Source: Isoetes taiwanensis (lineage: Eukaryota; Streptophyta; Lycopodiopsida; Isoetales; Isoetaceae). Taken from it: DNA of 64,000 nt. Shown piece by piece: positions 52,571 through 63,499 of the stretch; position 1 is the first letter of the stretch, and each line of letters begins with the position of its first letter. The stretch lies in contig JAJEKV010000020.1 of the NCBI GenBank assembly GCA_021234155.1, positions 19,213,018-19,277,017 of the forward strand, written 5' to 3'. The notes beneath the pieces are model-generated. The model did no database searches. It saw nothing but the letters and a program-made list of their open reading frames with translations, and had not been told where the DNA came from. The position numbers and the translations under genes were made by a program.

Positions 52571-55443
52571 AAGAACATATATATGTTATGATATGATATA
52601 TGTTTTTTTTTCTTTTTTTTTTTTTTTTTTTTTGGAAAATCCGTGGCCATTCTATTGAAGGGCAATTTTTTACTAAGCTTTTCTATAGAATAGTGAATTT
52701 TTTCCCTTGCCATTCTTAACAATGTCTAAAAAAATTTAGCCATTCTCTGCATGGCTAGAACCCCCAAGAATGGTACCGAACACTTTAAATTTAAAGCTTG
52801 GCATAAACTATATCGGGGGCAAATAGGTCAATGTCCCAATTCAGGACATCCATCATTTCATTCTAATTTACAGGCTCGTGAATAACTTTTACATGTAGAT
52901 AATGGGATGTTTACATCTTTTATTGTTGTCCATTGATAGAGAGAATATTCCCTCGCTTGTGCTAGATCAAGGGCCTAGGATTGTTTTTGGTCTTCACCCC
53001 AACCACACTTCCAATGGACAGATCCGGCAGAACTAGCAAAATCGGCTTTGCCCAAGCAGGCCGGATTTTATACAACGCAATTGAACCCACTGAACCAGGA
53101 ATCCCCTAATCTCTCAGACCATAAAAAGCAGAGAACAACATAACATGGCTTGGAGGATTCAAACCTCCAGGACAAAGCGGCCTCACCAGAAGCCACAAGG
53201 AAGAATGTATGAATGAAAGAATCTATAAATGGAAAAATTAACAAAAAACTCCAAGGTACTCTCGCATTATTACGCCCCGCAAATTCTTCACCATTTTTTT
53301 TTTTTTGAAGGACAAACAAAAAGTTTATTAACCAACAAGAAAAAGTACAACATAAACATTTCTCATCTAGTTGTGTAAGCACAAGAAGATGCCAAGATCC
53401 CATACGCTTGAGGTCAGTGAAGTAACGAACAATAGAACATGCAACTGACTATATTACTGTCTGCAAACAAATAATCATTCTTTTAGAATCTAACAACATT
53501 TTTTAAGGTGATACAACTTGTTGCACTGTGCATGCAGGATTGTCAGATGGTGCTCCAAGAGAAATAAATAGAAAAATATTTCTCAGAGTCGCATTATGTA
53601 TAGAACCATCCCATAGTTCGCTTGGGTTCCTATCTATCTCTCTCTACCTATCTACCTACCTACCTACCTATCTCTCCATCCATCCATCCTAACCATTCGG
53701 CAATAACTACATCACTTCTCAAGCCATTAATAAAATTGACTTGGCCAGGGAGATTAATTTGCAAGGAATTCTCTTTTTTCTTTTTCGTTTTCTTTTTTTC
53801 TTTCTTTCTTTTTTGAAAGGACAACAGATATATTCATCATTAAATCATGGAAACAAGTACATGAGACTGAGGTATAGGTTTAAAATCCAAAGAACAAATA
53901 GTCCCTCTGTGCAGAGCTACTTGTTTAGTCAGATTTACTGCGACCAAAGTAAGCCTTAGATTCCAAATCACCAATATGAATTGTTGGAGATCGTTTCTGT
54001 CGAGCTACCTTCTCACAGTCTATAGGAGAGGGGCATCAATTATTCTAGATGATTGGCCTTCTAACCCTTAAATTGGATATTCTATATAATCTGCTTATAT
54101 TTTTTTATTTTGCTTTATTTCTGGGCCTTTGTACCTTGTTTAGTTGTATGGGATTGTTGCTTAAACTTTTATCATCTCTTTTGTCTTTGTGGACAAAAGA
54201 ACTTCTACCTATCTATCTATCTATCTATCTATCTACCTATCTATCTTTATAGCTACCTACTTGCCTCTATCTATCTATTCATCCATCCATCCATCTATCT
54301 AGCTGTCTTTAAAATTGCGAGCTCATATTGCGTGTTTTTATCCAACTTAGAGTACTTGGCTAGAAATGGTTTGTGCTTATTATTATCTAGTGTAACTTGT
54401 TCTAAACGCCCTTCCTATGTTTTGAGAAGGGTTTCTATAAATGGCAATCTACTTCCGCAAAATAACTTTGGCCTTAGATAATAGCTTAACAATCCTAGTT
54501 ACAAGCTTATAATTTGTCACCAAAGTTGTAAGCTAACAGTCCTTGACAAGAAGTTTTTCTTCTTGGACAAATAATGTAGTAAAATGTAACTGGATCTTTG
54601 CTTTAGCAAATTCAAGAGCAGAAGTGTTGTCTTGAAGTATGACGATTTAAACAATAAGTTAAGCCTGGAGGGTTCCAATTTTGTCATGACCTCTTCTTTT
54701 GTCTTTTATTCTGTTGTATATAACTGAGCACCTTCTTGCCAATTTCCTTGCAAATACATATTTGAAGTGTATTTAATTTAGAATTTAACTTGCGCAAAGT
54801 TCTATTGTCCTCCTTGAGCCTATCATTCTTATTTCGAGTTCTGTAAAAAGAATACATGAGACGTTCTTGCAAGCTATTACTATCAAACAAGCTTTGTTAA
54901 TATTCATATAGGATGGTCCTTGGGTTGGATATCAAGTGGTGGCTACCTCTGTATTTGACGACCTTCAGATCGCAGACTCTAAGAGGAACATGAGGTATGT
55001 CTGGGGCTTGAGCTATTAAGATAGCTACTAGTAGCTGGACATATACTGGAGGAGGAATAACTTTCTTCTAGTTGCTAATCAGTTTTGGCCTTAGTAGTAA
55101 CTTCTTCATTTGCCCTCTTACGGCATTGATCATTTGATTATGTTCTTGTTTCAAACTAGGAAGGGCACTGATTACTCTATTCTGGCTTGTATATATGTCT
55201 ACTCAAAATATATTTCAGCACATAAGCAACTGCATATATGCAACGAACAGATACAACGATAATGGAATCTGAGTATACATTTTCAAAATCCCTCTCCTCC
55301 ACCATAATCGAGGTCATTTCTCTCCCTTGCATATTAGCAACTTCTTGATGCTACATGCTTGCCAATCATGTATAAAACATTTATGTATATATCAGTACAT
55401 TCTCTCCCATTTACTACATAGCATAAACTCCCATAGTTCCTAG
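52571..55443. other. Intergenic DNA with microsatellites
   Basis: T-run at ~52592-52634. CTAT/CTAC/CATC tetranucleotide arrays at ~53632-53697 and ~54208-54302. TTTTTTGAAGGACAA-like starts at ~53297 and ~53809 may be two copies of an unclassified repeat. No gene recognised. Confidence 0.45.
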
Positions 55444-55806
55444 TTGAATAATACGGTGTTCTATAACACAATTGTAGCTAACACATCTATAGACACTCTT
55501 GTTGATTGGGCAGATCTTGTGCTTCATCAAATACAGGATGGGCTTCTCAACATTTGCACTTTTAAAATGTGCCATGAAAGGGCATTCCAACAAATTCTCA
55601 ATTTGACTTTGGGACACGTTCGACTAATTTTCACTGCTTCTGAGCAAATTACTTTCCATGCAACAATGCCAATTGTTTCTAGCATAAATTCTAGACTATC
55701 TGCAAAAGAAGGATGCGTAATACTTGTGCCAATAGATAATGCAGTCAAGGAGCCTACTAACAAGGAGGTATCTGGTTCCATTTTCAATCCACCAACAGTT
55801 TCTTAG
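55444..55806 (+). other. Unassigned ORF, 120 codons
   Basis: Opens MNNTVFYNTIVANTSIDTLV and runs to TAG. The opposite strand is also open over most of it. No motif, signal or family is recognised, and the flanks are noncoding. Could be a remnant of a gene or element; listed because it is the longest frame in this stretch. Confidence 0.15.
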
Positions 55807-56507
55807 ACTTTTAGCATAATTCCCCTCCATTGGCTGCTAGAAAGATTAATATTGCCATTATTGTGAGCCTTATATGCCTTTATAAAAGAAAGCATTGTGC
55901 CAATTGCATTATTAGAGCAATCTACTAGTCTTTTCCTCTTTTGTTTCATAATATATGTCTGACTTTCAGGCAATGCCAATGCGACTGAATCGATAAGGGG
56001 AAAGTAATTCACCTGCTTCAATTGGTATTAATTTTTTCCTCTTTCTCGGATTGTTGTCCACCTTTCCTTGAGGCTGAGATTGAATTACCATTGCAATAGT
56101 TTAGGACACTAATCCAGTCACTCTTTGGGATTGTTTTAGAGGCAATTTTTTAGTCCTTGGAAATGCAAATGACTTTGACTGCTGAAGAGCAGATCAACTT
56201 GCTTTTGTCATTCTTTTTGGCTACAAATGTAATGAATGTAGATAAAGGGTAGATTCAAATACAAGAAACATAAAAGAAAACTAGGAAATATCGATTCCTC
56301 CAAGAACGAGATCTGTTTGAAGTTTGGAGCTCAAAATCGGGCATGATCCCGCAAGAATGGAGTTGAAATTCAAGGGAGGAAAAAACCTTTTCTCGATGGG
56401 CTAATATTTAACGGGTCATAACTGATGGAAATGCCCCTAACAGCCATTAGGGGCTTAGGGGCGAAATCCTTCTCAAGGACGAGACCCACGCTCCCCCTCC
56501 CCCTCCC

Positions 56508-56510
<3 letters not shown>
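55807..56510. other. Intergenic DNA
   Basis: No gene or repeat recognised. A C-rich run (CTCCCCCTCC) at ~56490-56508 leads into the CT microsatellite. Confidence 0.4.

Positions 56511-56557
<47 letters not shown>
56511..56557. repeat. (CT)n microsatellite
   Basis: About 23 CT units directly in front of the SINE. Confidence 0.95.
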
Positions 56558-56559
<2 letters not shown>

Positions 56560-56782
56560 GTTTAGTCTAGTGGTAATACACTAGGTCTAGCAACTATAGG
56601 TCTCGAGTTCGAGACCGCCCAGAATCGCACTCTGAACTGTTGGGTGTCAAAACCCACAGACGCAATGTAAAGTGGTTGGGGGCAGGGCCCAACAAAGCAA
56701 TGTGGTGTGGTGTGTGGTCACATGTCCAGTTGGATGCTGCCTAGTGGCGTGACATTAAAATACTATCTATCTATCTATCTCT
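56558..56782 (+). mobile_element. tRNA-derived SINE with CTAT tail
   Basis: It starts GCGTTTAGTCTAGTGG, with box A at 56562-56573 and box B GAGTTCGAGAC at 56605-56615, then a ~150-bp unrelated body (CAGGGCCCAACAAAGC; CTAGTGGCGTGACATTAAAA) and a (CTAT)n tail. Layout and size are those of a plant SINE. It needs a LINE for mobility; a LINE fragment lies just downstream. Confidence 0.75.
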
Positions 56783-56917
56783 CTCTCTTCACAAACTCTG
56801 GGGGTAAAACTGAATCCGCGGAAGGATGCTGCCTAGTGGCGTGACATTAAAATACTATCTATCTATCTATCTCTCTCTCTTCACAAACTCTGGGGGTAAA
56901 ACTGAATCCGCGGAAGG
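56734..56917. repeat. 92-bp perfect tandem duplication spanning SINE end and LINE start
   Basis: Copies 56734-56825 and 56826-56917 (ATGCTGCCTAGTGG ... ATCCGCGGAAGG) are identical. The unit includes the SINE 3' end with its CTAT tail and ~38 bp of the downstream sequence, so the duplication happened after the SINE inserted. Confidence 0.9.
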
Positions 56918-56934
56918 CTGATAAATACAAAGAG

Positions 56935-58627
56935 ATGGTGGAGGCAAAACTTGCAGAGATGGATCTGGATAAAGATGTCAATGACATGAGCATAGACTTG
57001 TATAGAATCCTAACGGAATCTGCAAGGGAATGTTTTGTTTCCCAAAGGGTCTGTAAAGGATTAAAGTGCAACTCTTGGTACAATCATGAATGCCGAGATG
57101 CTAAGAAAAAGCTAAGAAGATGTAGTGCTATCCAAAGGGGAGCATGTAAAAAAGAATATAGAAGCCTGGTTAGACTGAAAAAAAGAAGATTTGTCAGGAG
57201 ACAACAAGAGACACTCCTTGATCAATATCTTGTAGAGCCTAAGCTCTTTTGGAGTAAGCTGAAGCAAGCAAAACAGCAATGTATCCCCTTGTCAGCTCAT
57301 GCTTTATGGCAGCAGGTAGTGCAACTATATCACGATGATGCTATCCCAGAGGAAGTCAAGGTGCAATCTGATCTTGCATTCACAAAGGAAGAGGTAGCGG
57401 AAGGTATTATGAACTTGGCAAATGGTAAGGCAAGGGACTCATATGGTTTATGTGCGGAACACTTGAAATGGGCAAGGGATAGTGTGAATGAAATAGTTGC
57501 AAAGATGTTTACAGCAGCCATGAGAGCAGGATTCCCTCAAACATGGCAACGGAATAGAGTGGTCCCGATACATAAAAGCGGCCCGATGACAGAAGCAAAT
57601 AATTATAGAACACTTATGGTAAGTAGTCTCTTCTCGAAATTATTTGCAACTATTATAGAGAGAAAAGTTAGTGACTGGGCTGAAAGACATGGAAAGAGGG
57701 CTGAATCCAAGGCTGGTTTTCGGTAGAATAGATCTACCATAGATCACTTGCTTGCTTTGAAAACTATTTTTGATTCCGTAAAAGGCACTAAAAAGCCTGT
57801 TCATATATGTTTCATTGACTTTAAGAAAGCATTTGATAAAGTGCCGAGATCAAAGCTTTGGGAAAGAATGGCAAAATTGCAAGTTCCAAAACATCTGCAA
57901 GAGGCAATCCATATATTGTACGAAAAGGTGTTTGTACAGTTATCTATGCCTTTCTCACTGGATCTGCAGGAGATAACGGAAAGCAACGTCGGAGTAAAAC
58001 AAGGATGCCACATGGATTGGAAGAGATGCTAAGGGCCAATAGTGAAGGAGGCACGCAAATACACGGGTATGTTGTTCAATTGCTTATGTATGCTGATGAT
58101 ATTGTTATGTTTGCACGCACAAAAGAGCATATGCAGCAACACCTAGATGTCCTTGCTAGATTCTGTGATGAGATGGGAATGCAAGTAAATTTAGAGAAAT
58201 CTAACATTATGACAGTTGGGGCACTTAGGCAAGATCACACACTCAGATATAAAGGCAGCATTGTGCAAGCATGTGAAGCATATAAATATCTAGGGCTAGA
58301 GATGAGCAGGAACCATAAATGGAATGCATGCATAGTCCAGAGAATTGAGGGAGGACAGAAGGCATTATACTCTATGCAAAGTATGTGTAGAAGAATCTAC
58401 TTATGGTCTTGGCCACTGAAGATTAGACTATTTGAATCTTTAGTCCAGAGTGTCATCCTGTATGGGTGCGAAATATGGGGTCCAAGTCTGCCACAATGCC
58501 TATGGGAGGACATTGAACAGGTACTGAAGAAATTCTTACGTTTGGAACTAGGAGTAAAAGTGCAGACCCCATATCCGATGATGCTAACAGAAGCAGGTCT
58601 AATGCCTCTTGAGGGAGAAGCAATACT
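56935..58627 (+). pseudogene. LINE reverse transcriptase, 5'-truncated and interrupted
   Basis: The first frame (56935-57726) has YNHECRDAKKKLRRC, LANGKARDSYGLCAEHLKWA, NRVVPIHKSGPMTEANNYRT and KAGFR, then TAG. Next NRSTIDHLLALK and ICFIDFKKAFDKVPRSKLW (57730-57850). VGVKQGC then breaks, with about 35 bp missing and a frame change. The rest is in the frame of 57858-58627: YADDIVMFAR (catalytic pair at ~58090-58100), MGMQVNLEKSNIMTVG, YKYLGLEMSRN and SVILYGCEIWGPSLP. These are reverse transcriptase motifs of a non-LTR element; no endonuclease is in the window. The copia LTR cuts it at 58628, so its 3' end should lie beyond 64000. Confidence 0.9.
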
Positions 58628-59143
58628 TGTTGGAAATGACATAAGTATGTGTCATGTGATATTCGAGTACATAAGGGGATTAGTGACCACATCTTGGCTC
58701 CCCTATGCTAATGAGGATTCATACAAGCATTCATGAGAAGCAGTGGCAGTGAATGCAAGAAAAAAGCATAGAAGTTGAAAAGTGGTGGGCAGGTACTACC
58801 CAGACGTTGCTACGGCCGCCAGAAAACGCTTGATACCCCCTGCCCGCCACTTAGGGTTTTGACTGGTCAAACGGGTCAAAGTCAACGACAGCTGGACTTA
58901 AGGACAGCAGGGCATCCTATTATTTAGGCAAGTTGGAAAACTTTCTATATGAAGGGGCATGCACGATTTGACAAGTGGATATATCCAGGTTGATAAGAAA
59001 ATATATAGATGAATGATTGTCGTAGAAAATAAGGAGCTGAGTGCAGATACAGGTGTGTGTATGCAAATATAGGTGCGGGAGGGGTTTGAAGGAGACAGAG
59101 TCTTGGCATACTTGGGTTCGAATCCCAAGCTCTGATTATAACA
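58628..59143 (+). repeat. 5' LTR of the copia element
   Basis: 516 bp from TGTTGGAAATG to CTGATTATAACA. The last 30 bases contain a T-arm-like hairpin CTTGGGTTCGAATCCCAAG followed by CTCTGAT, resembling the 3' half of a tRNA. Confidence 0.95.
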
Positions 59144-59144
59144 T

Positions 59145-59156
59145 TGGTATCAGAGC
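59145..59156 (+). promoter_or_regulatory. tRNA-iMet primer-binding site of the copia element
   Basis: TGGTATCAGAGC, one base after the LTR end. Confidence 0.95.
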
Positions 59157-59179
59157 TAACTAAATCCTGCCCTGTGATA

Positions 59180-60265
59180 ATGACAACCAGATTCGGGGCA
59201 AATCTATTGAACTCTATTGAAGTTTTTAAAGGAGATGGAGGATTTCAAATCTGGAAGGAGAGTATTAGAGCTGTACTGGAGTTTGAAAAATTGTGGTATT
59301 TGTTTGATGGTAGTCCAGTAAGGGGTGTAACTAGCTCAGGTGATTCAAGTCCTGCTGCTAGTAGTAGTAATGCTCAATCTGGTGCAGGGGGAACTTCAGG
59401 TGAAGGTGTGTCTACTGCAAGGGCAACTTCTCTGAGTTCTGGAGCAGAAGATGAAGCTAAGATTATGGAGGCCTAGGCCATAATCATGTGTAAGGTAGGC
59501 ACTGCCTTAAAACTGAAGCTTCGAGGCATGAAGCCTAGGGAAATGTGGGATTATTTGATAAAGCACTATGAACAAAAAAGTTCTTCACAAATAGATGTGC
59601 TAGAAAAACAGTTAAGGAAGATGAAATTGGTTGAGAAAGATAACTTGACTGACTTTTTGGAGAGATTTGATTCCATCATTGCAGATCTTGAGGGAGCTGG
59701 AAATATCTTGAATGAACAGTATCAAATACTAGCTTTGGCAAGAGCACTATCTCATAATAGTCACTTGGCAACTTTACTCAGAAATGTAGCCACTTCCAAG
59801 GAGCATGCTATCAGAATGATACGCACAGAATTTGAACAGTCTACTATTACACAGGAGGAAGCTGATCAATCCTCAGAGATCTTGTATACAGGTAAGACTA
59901 AAAGAGGTGGTTTTTCAAGAGGAAAAGTAGGACCTTGTTATGCATATAATCAATTTGGTCACCTAAAGAGTGAGTGTCCAAACAATAGTGAGAAGGAATT
60001 TAGATGTTTCAATTGTGAAGGCAAAGGTCATTTTGCTTACGATTGCCCAAGCCCTAAAAAAGGGAAGAGGTCGAGGGAGATTTTTGGAACTTATAGAGGT
60101 GGCAGGCAAGGGGGAAAATTCAAAGGAGGCTCAAGTATTAATGTGGTAGAAAAACAAGATGGTAGTGAAGGTGAACTTGAGGATGACACCTTGGAGGTAA
60201 GGAAGAATTTAACTTGTAATGTTTTGAGTTTCCAAGGAAAAGCAATAACCAATTTGTTGTTATAG
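59180..60265 (+). pseudogene. Copia Gag
   Basis: Starts MTTRFGANLLNSIEVFKGDG, then FQIWKESIRAVLEFEKLWY. A Ser/Gly-rich stretch ends at an in-frame TAG (59474-59476), after which the same frame continues MCKVGTALKLKLRGMKPREM, LEKQLRKMKLVEKDNLTDFL and LARALSHNSHLATLLRN. Zinc knuckles: CYAYNQFGHLKSEC (second Cys replaced by Tyr) and an intact CFNCEGKGHFAYDC. The frame then overlaps the protease start, which is read in another frame. Confidence 0.9.
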
Positions 60266-61440
60266 ATTCAGGAGCAGAAAAAAGTGTGATGTGTGACTTG
60301 CATATGCTTAAGGAGTGGGAAAAGAAGGAAGGGCGTGTGCAACTTGGTGATGGGGGTTTGAAGAAAATAGAAGATCTTTGGAGTTTTAGAGTTGTTTGAC
60401 TTAAATGGCAAAATTCTAAAATTGAGAGATAGTTTTGTGTGTGCCCAGTCTTGTTAGAAATCTCATATCCGTATGCCATTTGGTGGATTTGGGATATAAA
60501 GTCTTTGTTTGAAGCAGATCCATTGTAAAGTGTTCCTTAATGGTGAATTAAAGTTTATTGGCAAAAGAGTTGGTAATCTTTTTGGATTGAATATGGAGCA
60601 TCTTCATGAAATTAATCTTGTGGAATATTCAGATGTGAAAGTAAGTATGGCATAACAGATTATGTCATGTAAATGCCAATAATTAAAAGGCTTGGGGAAA
60701 AGGGATTAATATCCGCCAAGGTACAAAATAAAAGTTTTTATGTGGAGGGCTGCCAACTTGGAAAGCAATCAAGATTGCCATTTAAAAGGTCACACAAAAG
60801 AGCAAAGGGCATTTTGGATTTGGTACATACTGATTTATGTGGTCCTATAAATGTTACTAGTTTGAGTGGGCATAAATATTTCATGAGCTTTATTGATGAT
60901 TTCAGCAGAAAAACCAAGTGTTATATTTTGAAAACAAAAGACCAAGCTAGTGATGCTTTGAAGTTATTTCTTTCTTTGAAACCGAGCTAGAAACCGGAAG
61001 AAAGATAAAGTGCATAAGGTCGAGACGGGGGGAGGTGAATATATCTCTAATGAATTTAAAGCTTTTTGTGTAAAGGGGAATCAAGAGGCAATTGACATGC
61101 GGATACTCACCACAACAAAATGGAGTTGCGTGAAAGGAAAAATAGAACCTTGCTTGATCTTTGTGAGATCCATGTTAAAGTATTACGGTTTACCAAATTA
61201 TTTATGGGATGAAATTTGTGAAGACAATTTGTCTACATTCAAAACTTGTTACCTTCATCAAGTATTAAAGGTGCAATTCGAAATGCTTTGGTGCAGTAAG
61301 TCACCTTCTTATGATAGATTAAAAGCATATGGGTGTTTATGCTTTGTACATGTTCTCAAGAACCGAGGAAAAAGTTGGATGATAGAGCATACATATCTTA
61401 TCTAGTAGGGTATGATTCTAACTCAAAAGCATTCAGATTA
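60240..61440 (+). pseudogene. Copia protease, pre-integrase and integrase
   Basis: The protease FVVIDSGAEKSVMCDL begins at ~60252, in a different frame from gag. The pre-integrase zinc motif WHNRLCHVNAN lies at ~60650-60680. Integrase: ILDLVHTDLCGPINVTSLSG, YFMSFIDDFSRKTKCYILK, then a damaged second catalytic region (ETGGGEYISNEF). GYSPQQNGVA at ~61115-61130 has stops in place of the ERKNR part, and LKAYGCLCFVHV follows. Several frameshifts; not functional as read. Confidence 0.85.
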
Positions 61441-61990
61441 TATGACCCGCTAGAAGAAAAATTATAGTAAGTAGAGATGTGGTCTTCAATGAAAACGAAT
61501 TTTATAGGAAAATTCCTAAGATAAATCTTGAAGATCCATGTGAAAGTGAAAGGAAAGATAGTATTGAGGAAACAAATCAGTCAATAAGTGAAGAAGAAAA
61601 ACTCAAGGATTGGGCAGGTAGATTTGAGTGACTCGATAATGAGTCGAGAAATGATTCCAAGTAATGTTGTCGAGCCGAAGTGGAATCGGTGTTGAGCAAG
61701 AGATTGAACACCAAGAGGCGAAGTGGATAAAATTGATAGACCAAAAAGAAAAACCGCAGACGACAGAAGCTCAAATGTTGGCGGAAGAAGCCAAACATGA
61801 TTTAGAGTCTCATGGTAGAACTGAACTTGGAAAAAAGTAAAAGACTTAGATCTCGGGTAGGAGAAATTATCTTGTATTTGACATTTTGATACTTGAAACG
61901 AGACAAGATTCCACAAAATTATATGGAGGCAGTTCAAGATATGAATGGAAAGAACTGGAAATGTGCTATGGAAGAAGAAATGAGAGCATT
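61441..61990 (+). other. Degraded integrase C-terminus and hinge before copia RT
   Basis: Traces such as GYDSNSKAFRLYDP (~61408-61450) and a VVFNEN-like phrase near 61480 show where integrase ends. The following acidic hinge is not readable in one frame. A 171-codon minus-strand frame here is considered chance. Confidence 0.55.
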
Positions 61991-62654
61991 CAAGAGAACA
62001 AACACTTATACTGAAGAGTGGATATTCCTTCCGATAAGAATATAGTTGGAAGTAAGTGGATCTATAGAATAAAACCAGGAGTAGACAAAAATACAAAAGA
62101 AATTTAAAGCCCGGACTTGTTGCACGGGGGCTTTACACGAGAAAAAAAAGGAGAAGATTTTGATGAAACATTCTCACCATTGGTAAAGATAAATAGTTTG
62201 AGAATGTTATTAGCTATTGCTAATGCTTGTGACCTTGAAATCCATCATATGGATGTAAGTACATCATTCTTGAATGCTAAGTTAGAGGAGGAAATTTATT
62301 TAAGACACACTTTTTGGATTTGAAGAGAAAAAAGGAAAAATTTGGAAGTTGAATAGAGCAGTTTATGGTCTTAAACAATCTCCTAGGGAATGGTATAAAT
62401 GTATGGATGGATATCTTGTAGAACAAGGTTTTGGGAAGCTCAATTATGATGGGAATATCTATAGGTTCAAAATGGGAGATGCCTGGTGCATTATTGCTTT
62501 ATATGTTGATGACAATATTATGATATCAAAAGGAACTCAAGTACTAAACCATTGCAAAGATATCTTAAGGAAACGATTCCAAATGAGTGATCTTGGAGAG
62601 TTAAAGAGATTTCTGGGCAAGATGTTTACAGGGACAGAAATCACAAGATATTAG
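61991..62654 (+). pseudogene. Copia reverse transcriptase
   Basis: DFDETFSPLVKINSLRMLLA, EIHHMDVSTSFLNAKLEEEI, then a stop; LNRAVYGLKQSPREWYKCMD, CIIALYVDDNIMI (catalytic YVDD intact at ~62500) and RFQMSDLGELKRFLG. Frameshifts near 62110, 62322 and 62650. Confidence 0.9.
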
Positions 62655-62656
62655 CT

Positions 62657-63499
62657 TTGAGTCAACAAGGGCATATTCAAAACATGTTGAAGAAATTTCA
62701 TATGGAAGATTGCAATATGGCATATACTCCTATGGTTCCAGGTCACAGAATCTCTGCAGATATGAGTCCAAAAACAGAAGCTGAAAGCAAACAAATGGAG
62801 AAAATACCTTACAGAAGTTTGATTGGTTGTTTGTCCTATGTAGCCAATTGTACTAGGCCGGACATTGCATTTGCAGTTAATATTCTCAGTAGGTACAATG
62901 ACAGGGCTGGTAAAGGACACTGGATTGCAGCAAAAAGGATCCTCAAATACTTGAAAGGTACAATGCATTTTGGTATAGTATTTAATGAAACCAACTTACA
63001 ATTGCAGGCTTATTGTGATGCTGATTGGGGAGGAGATTTAGACAAACGAAAATCAACTTCAGGATATGTTATTTTATTAGGTGGAGCCCCAGTTGCTTGG
63101 AAGTGCAAAAAGCAAAGCAGCATTGCTTTATCTAATGCTGAAGCTGAGTACAACTCAGCAGTTCTGTTAACAAAGGAACTTATCTGGGAAAGAAGACTTA
63201 TGGCAGAATTTGGATTTGCTCAAAGGGGACCAACAATCATTTATTGTGATAATACTAGTTGTATTGCCATGTCAAAAAATCCAATTTTGCACGAAAGATC
63301 AAAACACATTGAGATGGAAGTTCATTTCATCAGAGATATGGTTAAAGAAAATCAAGTGCATTTGACCTATGTTAGTACAGCTGATCAAAGAGCAGATATT
63401 CTTACAAAGGCATTACCATTATCCAGATTCCAGGAAATAAGGAAATTATTACAATGTGATGACAGGGAATATCACATGAAGGGGGAATGTTGGAAATGA
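62657..63499 (+). pseudogene. Copia RNase H and C-terminal Pol
   Basis: 280 open codons: MSQQGHIQNMLKKFHMEDCN, PYRSLIGCLSYVANCTRPDI, RILKYLKGTMHFGI, then the RNase H domain with YCDADWGGDLDKRKSTSGYV, LSNAEAEYNSAV, IIYCDNTSCIAMSKNP and HIEMEVHFIRDMV, ending QRADILTKALPLSRF. The stop falls just inside the 3' LTR. This part is intact. Confidence 0.92.
63478..63487 (+). promoter_or_regulatory. Polypurine tract of the copia element
   Basis: GAAGGGGGAA directly before the LTR start at 63488. Confidence 0.85.

Noticed and set aside
56558-56630. Genuine tRNA gene
   Set aside because: Boxes A and B are present, but the acceptor stem does not close and a SINE body with a CTAT tail follows.
61577-62096. 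171-codon minus-strand ORF
   Set aside because: Antisense to the hinge and RT start of copia pol; composition is not protein-like and no motif is seen.
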